From: Actinomycetes bacterium
GTDB taxonomy: Bacteria; Actinomycetota; Acidimicrobiia; Acidimicrobiales; RAAP-2
Length of the DNA stretch: 49,426 bases
Assembly (NCBI GenBank): GCA_021791895.1
Contig: JAJYVS010000018.1
Coordinates: forward strand, 1-49,426
Reading direction: 5' to 3'
Positions within the stretch are counted from its first letter, which is position 1, and the number at the start of each line of letters is the position of its first letter. The translations under genes and the position numbers were made by a program. Below are positions 44,215 through 49,426 of this stretch, piece after piece. Below the pieces are notes generated by a model that worked only from the letters and a program-made list of their open reading frames with translations, had not been told where the DNA came from and did not search any database.

Positions 44215-45495
44215 GTGGCGCCGGTGACTGTCTGCGTGGTGGGGCAGGGCGGGCGCGAGCACGCGATGGCCCGCCTGTTCGCCCGCAGCGCCGATGTCGT
44301 CGTGACCCCGGGCAACCCGGGGATGCCCGGGGAGCTCTTCGGTCACAAGATCACGGTCGATCCGGCGTCCCCCGAGGAGCTCGGTGCCGACCTGACGGTC
44401 ATCGGACCCGAGGCCCCCCTCGTCGGGGGGCTGGCCGACCGGTTGCGGGCCCGAGGGCTGCCGGTGGTCGGCCCCGGCGCGGCCGCCGCGGCCCTCGAGG
44501 GGTCCAAGGCCTTCATGAAGCAGGTGCTGGCCGAGGCCGGGGTGCCGACCGCCCGCTACGGGGTGTTCGACGACCTGGCGGCGGCCCGGGCGTTCCTGGC
44601 CGAGCTTCCAGGACCCTTCGTGGTCAAGACCGACGGGCTCGCGGCCGGGAAGGGCGTGCTGGTGACGCCGGACCGGGAGGAGGCGGAGGCCGACGCCGCC
44701 GCCAAGCTGTCCGGCCGGGCCTTCGGCGCCGCCGGCCACCGGGTGGTGATCGAAGCGGGCCTCGACGGCATCGAGTGCTCGATCCACGTGCTCTGCGACG
44801 GCCCCACGGTGGTGCCCATGGCCGCCGCCCGCGACTTCAAGCGCGCCCTCGATGGCGACCGGGGGGCCAACACCGGCGGGATGGGCGGGTACTCGCCGCC
44901 GCCGGAGGTGGACGACGCCCTCGTCTCCCGGGTGATCGACGAGGCGGTCGAGCCCACGTTGGCCGCGCTCGGCCGACGTGGGATCGAGTACCGCGGCGTG
45001 CTCTACGCCGGGATTATGGTCACCGCCGACGGACCGGCGGTGATCGAGTTCAACGTCCGCTTCGGCGACCCCGAGGCCCAGGTCGTCCTCCCCCGGCTGG
45101 CCGACGACCCCTTCGAGCTGTTCCTCGCCACCGCGACCGGCGCGCTGCGCGCCCCCCCGGCCTTCGCCCCGGCGTTCGCGCTGTGCGTGGTGGCGGCGGC
45201 GGCCGGTTACCCCGAGGCCCCGGTGGTGGGCGAGCGGATCGACGGGCTGGGCCCCGACGGCCAGCTGGCCGACCCGATCGACGGGGTGACGGTGCTGCAC
45301 GCCGGAACGACGAAAGATCCCGACGGGGCGTTCCGGGTGGCGGGCGGGCGGGTGCTCGGGTTCGGCGCGCTGGCCCCGTCGCTCGGCGAAGCCCGGGACC
45401 TCGCCTACCGGGCGGCGGGGTCGGTCCGTTGGCCCGGCATGCACCTACGCCGCGACATCGGCCCGCCGGCCCGGCCGGCGACGGTGCCGGGGTGA
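44215..45495 (+). CDS. purD: phosphoribosylamine-glycine ligase
   Basis: PurD joins phosphoribosylamine and glycine with ATP (second step of IMP synthesis). The 426 residues start [20 protein letters not shown], the family N-terminus, and show the ATP-grasp part [15 protein letters not shown], the signature [15 protein letters not shown] and [20 protein letters not shown], which binds metal. It is encoded from a GTG 4 bp after purA and its stop overlaps the purB GTG by 4 bp (GTGA). The last 15 residues are a Pro/Arg-rich extension. Confidence 0.96.
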   Translation: MAPVTVCVVGQGGREHAMARLFARSADVVVTPGNPGMPGELFGHKITVDPASPEELGADLTVIGPEAPLVGGLADRLRARGLPVVGPGAAAAALEGSKAFMKQVLAEAGVPTARYGVFDDLAAARAFLAELPGPFVVKTDGLAAGKGVLVTPDREEAEADAAAKLSGRAFGAAGHRVVIEAGLDGIECSIHVLCDGPTVVPMAAARDFKRALDGDRGANTGGMGGYSPPPEVDDALVSRVIDEAVEPTLAALGRRGIEYRGVLYAGIMVTADGPAVIEFNVRFGDPEAQVVLPRLADDPFELFLATATGALRAPPAFAPAFALCVVAAAAGYPEAPVVGERIDGLGPDGQLADPIDGVTVLHAGTTKDPDGAFRVAGGRVLGFGALAPSLGEARDLAYRAAGSVRWPGMHLRRDIGPPARPATVPG

Positions 45496-46808
45496 TCCCC
45501 CGCTACGCCCCCGCCGACGCGGCCGGCCTCTTCAGCGACGAGGCCCGCCTGGCCCGCTGGCTCGAGGTGGAGCTCCTGGTGGTCGAGGCCCTGGCCGACG
45601 CTGGGGTCGCCCCGTCCTCGGCCGCCGAGGCGGTGCGGGTCCGGGCCCCCAAGGTCGACGCCGCCCTCGTGGCGGCGGTGGCCGAGCGGGAGCGGGTCAC
45701 CGACCACGACGTGGCCGCCTTCGTGGACGTGGTCCAGGAGCGGATCGGCGGTCCCGACGCGTCGTGGGTCCACTTCGGGCTGACCTCCTCCGACGTGGTC
45801 GACACCGCCCTCAGCGTGGCCCTGGTGCAGGCGTCGGACCTGTTGATCGAGGCGGCCGACCGGCTGATCGGCGCGCTCGCCGCCCGGGCCCGGGAGCTCG
45901 AGCACGCACCGGTGGCCGGGCGGACCCACGGGATGCACGCCGAGCCGACCACCTTCGGCGCCAAGTTCGCTCTCTTCGCCCTGCAGGTGGACCGGGACCG
46001 CCAGCGCCTGGTGTCGGCCCGCCGCCGGGTGGCGGTGGGGAAGCTCTCGGGCGCCGTCGGGACCTACTCGAACATCGACCCGGGTATCGAGGACGCCGTG
46101 TGCCGGGCGCTCGGTCTCGATCCGGTGCCGGCCACCCAGGTGATCTCGAGGGACCGCCACGCCGAGTACCTCTACGCGTGCGCGGCCGTGGGCACCACGG
46201 TGGAGTCGATCGCGACCGAGGTGCGCCACCTGTCCCGGACCGAGCTCGGGGAGGTGGAGGAGGCGTTCGGTACCCAGCAGAAGGGCTCCTCGGCGATGCC
46301 CCACAAACGCAACCCGGTGCTCTCCGAGCGCCTGTGCGGCCTGGCCCGGGTGTTGCGCGGCTATCTGGTGACCGGGCTTGAGGACGTCGCCCTGTGGCAC
46401 GAACGGGACATCTCCCACAGCTCGGTCGAACGGATCGTGCTCCCCGACGCCACCGCCCTCACCCTCTACCTCCTGCGCCGGGCCGCCGATCTGGTGAGCG
46501 GCCTCGTGGTCCACGCCGACCGCGCCCTCGACAACCTGCTCGAGCGCTCGTTCGGTCTCGTCTTCAGCCAGTCGGTCCTGCTCGCCATGGTGGCCGCCGG
46601 CACCGGGCGCGACGAGGCGTACCGCATCGTCCAGCGTGACGCCCGGGCGGCCTGGGAGACGAGGCGACCCTTCCGCGCGGTCTTGGCCGAGGACGACGAG
46701 GTCCCCCTGGACGAGGGCGCCCTCGGACGGGCCTTCGACCTCTCCCACCTGCTCCGCCACGCCGGCCTGGCCCTCCGGGCGCTGGATGAGATCGACCCCG
46801 GTCCATGA
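45492..46808 (+). CDS. purB: adenylosuccinate lyase
   Basis: PurB releases fumarate in two steps: SAICAR to AICAR and adenylosuccinate to AMP. The 438 residues have VHFGLTSSDVVDTALS (substrate region), AGRTHGMHAEPTTFG with the catalytic histidine, and the fumarase/aspartase signature GSSAMPHKRNPVLSE. The GTG at 45492 overlaps the purD stop (GTGA); the much longer open frame upstream is the antisense-like shadow of purD. The stop overlaps purC by 4 bp (ATGA). Confidence 0.97.
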   Translation: MIPRYAPADAAGLFSDEARLARWLEVELLVVEALADAGVAPSSAAEAVRVRAPKVDAALVAAVAERERVTDHDVAAFVDVVQERIGGPDASWVHFGLTSSDVVDTALSVALVQASDLLIEAADRLIGALAARARELEHAPVAGRTHGMHAEPTTFGAKFALFALQVDRDRQRLVSARRRVAVGKLSGAVGTYSNIDPGIEDAVCRALGLDPVPATQVISRDRHAEYLYACAAVGTTVESIATEVRHLSRTELGEVEEAFGTQQKGSSAMPHKRNPVLSERLCGLARVLRGYLVTGLEDVALWHERDISHSSVERIVLPDATALTLYLLRRAADLVSGLVVHADRALDNLLERSFGLVFSQSVLLAMVAAGTGRDEAYRIVQRDARAAWETRRPFRAVLAEDDEVPLDEGALGRAFDLSHLLRHAGLALRALDEIDPGP

Positions 46809-47698
46809 CCCCGGCCCCCGCCCTCCTGCGCTCGGGCAAGGTCCGGGACCTCTACCAGGTGGGCCCGGACCTGGTGCTGCTGGTGGCCTCGGACCGGGTG
46901 AGCGCGTTCGACGTCGTGTTCGCCGAGCCGATCCCCAACAAGGGCCGGGTGCTCACGGCCATGACCGCTTTCTGGTGCGAGCGGTTGGCCGACGTGGCCA
47001 ACCACGCGCTGGTGAGCGCGGTGCCCGAACAGATCGCGGCCCTCGTGCCCGGCGTGGCCGAGCTCGGGTCGGTGGCCGGGCGGGCGGTGGTCATGCGGGC
47101 GGCCGAGATGGTGCCGCTCGAGTGCGTCGTCCGGGGCTACCTGGCCGGGCAGGCCTACGAGGAGTACGCCCAGTCGGGGACCGTGCACTCGACGCCCATG
47201 CCGGCCGGCCTCCGGCTGGGCGACAGACTGTCCGAGCCGATGTTCACCCCGTCGATCAAGGCCGAGACGGGCCACGACGAGAACATCGATTTCGCCCGGG
47301 CGGCCAAGATCGTGGGGGACGAGACGGCGGAGGAGCTCCGCCAGGTCAGCTTGGCGCTCTACGCCCGGGCGGCCGAGCAGGTGGCCCGGGCCGGGCTCGT
47401 CCTCGCCGACACCAAGTTCGAGTTCGGGCGCATCGACGGACGACTCGTCCTCTGCGACGAGGTGGTGACGCCCGACTCGTCGCGCCTGTGGCCGGCCGAC
47501 CAGGTCGTGCCGGGGTCCACACCCCCCGCCTTCGACAAGCAGCCGCTGCGGGACTGGGCGGCGGCCCAGCCCTGGGACCGCACCCCGCCGCCGCCGACGT
47601 TGCCCGACGAGGTCGTCGCGGCCACCTCGGCCCGCTACGTCGCCGCCTACGAGCGGGTGACCGGGCGTTCGCTGGACGACTGGTACGGTCCGGCGTGA
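46805..47698 (+). CDS. purC: SAICAR synthetase
   Basis: PurC makes SAICAR from CAIR, aspartate and ATP. The 297 residues contain LRSGKVRDLYQVGPDLVLLVASDRVSAFD read in order (the nucleotide-binding hairpin and the SDRVSAFD stretch), VVRGYLAGQAYEEY, and the signature LVLADTKFEFGRIDGRLVLCDEV. The extended C-terminus (PPPTLPDEVVAATSARYVAA) is that of the longer type. The ATG overlaps the purB stop by 4 bp. It ends 27 bp before purS. Confidence 0.96.
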   Translation: MTPAPALLRSGKVRDLYQVGPDLVLLVASDRVSAFDVVFAEPIPNKGRVLTAMTAFWCERLADVANHALVSAVPEQIAALVPGVAELGSVAGRAVVMRAAEMVPLECVVRGYLAGQAYEEYAQSGTVHSTPMPAGLRLGDRLSEPMFTPSIKAETGHDENIDFARAAKIVGDETAEELRQVSLALYARAAEQVARAGLVLADTKFEFGRIDGRLVLCDEVVTPDSSRLWPADQVVPGSTPPAFDKQPLRDWAAAQPWDRTPPPPTLPDEVVAATSARYVAAYERVTGRSLDDWYGPA

Positions 47699-47725
47699 GT
47701 GGCCGGCGTCGGAGGTGACCGAGCG

Positions 47726-47986
47726 ATGAGGTTTGCGGCCCGGGTCGAGGTCCGCCTGCGCCCGGGCATCGCCGATCCGGAGAGCGCGACCATCGAGCGG
47801 GCGCTGCCCGCCCTCGGGTTCGACGACGTCGACAAGCTGGCCACCGGGCGCTCGTTCCGCTTCGAGATCGAGGCCGACAGCGAGGCCCGGGCCCGGGAGC
47901 GGGCCGAGGCGCTGGCCACCCGGCTGCTCGCCAATCCGGTGATGGAGGACGCGGCGGTCTCGGTCTCGCCGGTGGAGTCGCGCTGA
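47726..47986 (+). CDS. purS: FGAM synthase subunit PurS
   Basis: PurS is the small structural subunit of phosphoribosylformylglycinamidine synthase (with PurL and PurQ). The 86 residues read FAARVEVRLRPGIADPESATI, then LGFDDVDKLATGRSFRFEIEAD, the typical PurS fold. The ATG at 47726 has a strong GGAGGTGA 7 nt upstream, so the nine-codon longer frame is not used. Its TGA overlaps the purQ ATG (TGATG). The catalytic subunit purL is not in the window and may lie downstream. Confidence 0.93.
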   Translation: MRFAARVEVRLRPGIADPESATIERALPALGFDDVDKLATGRSFRFEIEADSEARARERAEALATRLLANPVMEDAAVSVSPVESR

Positions 47987-48654
47987 TGGCGGCGCGGGTC
48001 GGCGTGGTCGTCTTCCCCGGGACTAACTGCGAGCACGACGTGGCCGCCGCGCTGGCCCTCCTCGGCGCGGCGCCCGAGCTGTTCTGGCACGGGCTGGGCG
48101 ATCTCGGCGGCGTCGACGCGGTCGTGGTCCCCGGCGGCTTCGCCCACGGCGACTACCTGCGGCCCGGAGCGTTGGCCCGGTTCTCCCCGGTGATGGGGGC
48201 GGTCGCCCGGTTCGCGGCCGACGGGGGACCGGTGGTCGGGATCTGCAACGGGTTCCAGGTGCTGACAGAGGCCGGGCTGCTCCCCGGGGCCCTGCAGAAG
48301 AACCGGGGCCTGCGGTTCATGTGCGTGCCCACCGTCGTCACCGTCGCCTCGAACCGGTCGGTGCTGACCTCGGGGGTCGAGGTCGGGACCGAGCTCGTGC
48401 TCCCGCTCAACAACTTCGACGGCAGCTACGTCTGTGCTCCTTCGACCCTGGAGGAGCTGGTCGCCGAGGACCGCGTGGTGCTCCGCTACCGGGACAACCC
48501 CAACGGGTCGCTCGACGACATCGCCGGGATCTGCAACCGGGAGGGCAACGTGGTCGGGCTCATGCCCCATCCCGAGCGGGCCAGCTCGGCGCTGCTCGGC
48601 TCGGCCGACGGGCTGGTGCTGCTGCGGTCTCTGCTCTCGCTCCCGGTGGCCTGA
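47986..48654 (+). CDS. purQ: FGAM synthase glutaminase subunit PurQ
   Basis: PurQ releases ammonia from glutamine for FGAM synthesis. The 222 residues start with VGVVVFPGTNCEHDVAAAL, and have VVPGGFAHGDYLRPG, the nucleophile elbow VGICNGFQVLTEAGLLPGAL with the catalytic cysteine, and LMPHPERA with the catalytic His and Glu, the class I glutaminase triad. The ATG overlaps the purS stop by one base. It is the last gene of the operon in the window; the next gene is on the other strand. Confidence 0.96.
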   Translation: MAARVGVVVFPGTNCEHDVAAALALLGAAPELFWHGLGDLGGVDAVVVPGGFAHGDYLRPGALARFSPVMGAVARFAADGGPVVGICNGFQVLTEAGLLPGALQKNRGLRFMCVPTVVTVASNRSVLTSGVEVGTELVLPLNNFDGSYVCAPSTLEELVAEDRVVLRYRDNPNGSLDDIAGICNREGNVVGLMPHPERASSALLGSADGLVLLRSLLSLPVA

Positions 48655-48663
48655 ACCGGTTGT

Positions 48664-49074
48664 TCAGCCCCGGGTCCGGGCCACCCCGGCCCGCTGGAGG
48701 ACCGCGGCCGACACCCCGGCCGTCCGCCAGGTCGCGTAGCTGATGCCCTTGCGCTCGCCGTAGGCCTTGGCCACCTTCACGAACTGCTTCTCCAGCTCGC
48801 CCAGGTCCTCGCTCTCGGCGCTGCGCCCGAGCTCATCGGCGAGATCCTTCTTCTGCTGGATGAGGTGCAGCCGGGTCAACGGGTCGGCCGTGGCCAGCTC
48901 GGTGTCGATGGCGCTCAGCCGCTTGGAGATGGACGCCGGGGTCCGGCGGCGCCCGCGCCTCGGCCGGGCGGACTCGATCGCCTCGAGGTAGCGCCGCACG
49001 GCGAGGCCCTCCTCACGTCCCTTGGCCAAGGCGGCCTTGTGTTGCGGGGTCATCTTCGTCTTGGCTCTCGGCAT
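48664..49074 (-). CDS. basic helical protein of unknown function
   Basis: A 136-residue, strongly basic and mostly helical protein that I do not recognise. Residues 1-45 carry MPRAKTKMTPQHKAALAKGR, then RPRRGRRRT; the middle is a charged coiled-coil-like stretch (DPLTRLHLIQQKKDLADELG, then EKQFVKVAKAYGERKG); the end reads ISYATWRTAGVSAAVLQRAG, which resembles the small helix-extension-helix (SAP/E3-binding-like) motif found at the end of some actinobacterial nucleoid-associated proteins. DNA binding is a guess. The ATG at 49074 is chosen over an upstream frame with weak content. It converges on purQ, 9 bp apart. Confidence 0.7.
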   Translation of the reverse strand: MPRAKTKMTPQHKAALAKGREEGLAVRRYLEAIESARPRRGRRRTPASISKRLSAIDTELATADPLTRLHLIQQKKDLADELGRSAESEDLGELEKQFVKVAKAYGERKGISYATWRTAGVSAAVLQRAGVARTRG

Positions 49075-49415
49075 CGTTTTATTGTGACCGGTTCCGCGGG
49101 GAAATTCAAAGCGCATTTTGCCGATTCAACAGGGCAAGGGCGCGATCGAAAACCGTGGCGTCGGGAAGCCGGTCTTCAGCCCATCGCCGACTTGATCCGG
49201 TCGTCCTTTTTCTTTTGCGGTGACAGTTCTCTCCGAGGACCAGCCCTTTCCGCTGAAAGTTACCGCTCGGTACTCGGCTCTTGGACCCGCGTACCCGGAG
49301 GGAGGTAGTCCCTGACGTTGTGGATTTTGAGGTGGCGGTCCCCCGCCTGATGCCTGCCAGCTGGTAGGTGTCGGGTGTCCTGCCAAGAACACCGACAAGG
49401 AAGGGGACCACCACC
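49075..49415. other. long intergenic region with lower GC
   Basis: I see no real gene in these 340 bp. The region is less GC-rich (runs such as CTTTTTCTTTTG near 49205) and likely holds the promoter and leader of the gene entering at 49416. A tiny frame GTG 49320-49367 (15 codons) and a TGTCGG/CCGACA hairpin near 49368-49403 could be leader elements, but neither is certain. Confidence 0.4.
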
Positions 49416-49426
49416 GTGAACCGCAA
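49416..49426 (+). CDS. start of a gene cut by the window edge
   Basis: A GTG (GTG AAC CGC AA) with AAGGAAGGGGA placed 5-12 nt upstream is a good start signal. Only three and a half codons (Met-Asn-Arg) are in the window, so nothing can be said about the product. Confidence 0.35.

Noticed and set aside
49320-49367. 15-codon leader peptide before the last gene
   Set aside because: The GGAGG is too far (about 14 nt) from the GTG and the downstream gene is not visible, so there is no way to support attenuation.

Overview
The window is about 49.4 kb of GC-rich chromosomal DNA from an actinobacterium. The order rpsF-ssb-rpsR-rplI-dnaB, a dnaK-grpE-dnaJ-hspR-clpB heat-shock cluster, a GlnR-type box before amtB, three FMN/F420 split-barrel proteins, DUF5318 and many start codons placed 6-7 nt after a TAnnnT -10 box (leaderless mRNAs) all fit that phylum. 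My guess is an Acidimicrobiia-like lineage, but that is inference; no rRNA or other decisive marker is present.

Layout. 1-4.8 kb: DUF5318 protein, panB, then rpsF-ssb-rpsR-rplI, an intrinsic terminator, and dnaB. 4.8-9.2 kb: a protein remnant, an MFS exporter, a flavin split-barrel protein and a peroxiredoxin in one leftward operon, an orphan OmpR-type response regulator, and a second split-barrel protein. 9.3-14.4 kb: a complete branched-chain amino acid type ABC importer (livG-F-H-M plus binding protein). 14.5-15.8 kb: a graveyard in which an aldo/keto reductase remnant runs into a TetR remnant. 15.8-18.9 kb: DUF5996, UBP zinc finger, GNAT, Smr and esterase genes. 18.9-20.3 kb: a PadR regulator with an 18-bp perfect inverted repeat before it, coupled to an ABC ATPase/FtsX chimera made by internal deletion. 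20.4-21.6 kb: AIM24 protein and a small partner.

21.8-26.95 kb is the most notable part: a 5.1-kb element between an intact tRNA-Gly(CCC) gene and a 51-bp imperfect copy of that tRNA's 3' part (49/51 identical, spacing 5110 bp). It carries a DUF433/DUF5615 toxin-antitoxin pair, a divergent 941-residue SEC-C protein of unknown function, and, beside the tRNA, a tyrosine recombinase broken by a deletion and frameshift. This looks like a small integrated island that can no longer excise itself; the SEC-C protein is the best candidate here for an undescribed system.

27.1-35.5 kb: an EtfD-like membrane iron-sulfur oxidoreductase, an F420/FMN split-barrel protein, a cyclic-nucleotide-domain protein behind a 16-bp inverted repeat, two membrane proteins, amtB-glnK (ammonium uptake and its PII sensor) with a GlnR box, phosphoglycerate mutase, and a fatty acid hydroxylase-like protein. 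35.7-42.3 kb: the chaperone cluster, in which DnaK, GrpE and DnaJ refold proteins, ClpB disaggregates, and HspR closes the feedback loop. 42.3-48.7 kb: a DUF2510 protein facing purA-purD-purB-purC-purS-purQ, a tightly overlapping purine operon. The right end has a small basic protein and the first codons of a gene that leaves the window.

Starts were chosen from overlaps, Shine-Dalgarno or -10 signals and family alignments recalled from memory; no database search was possible.
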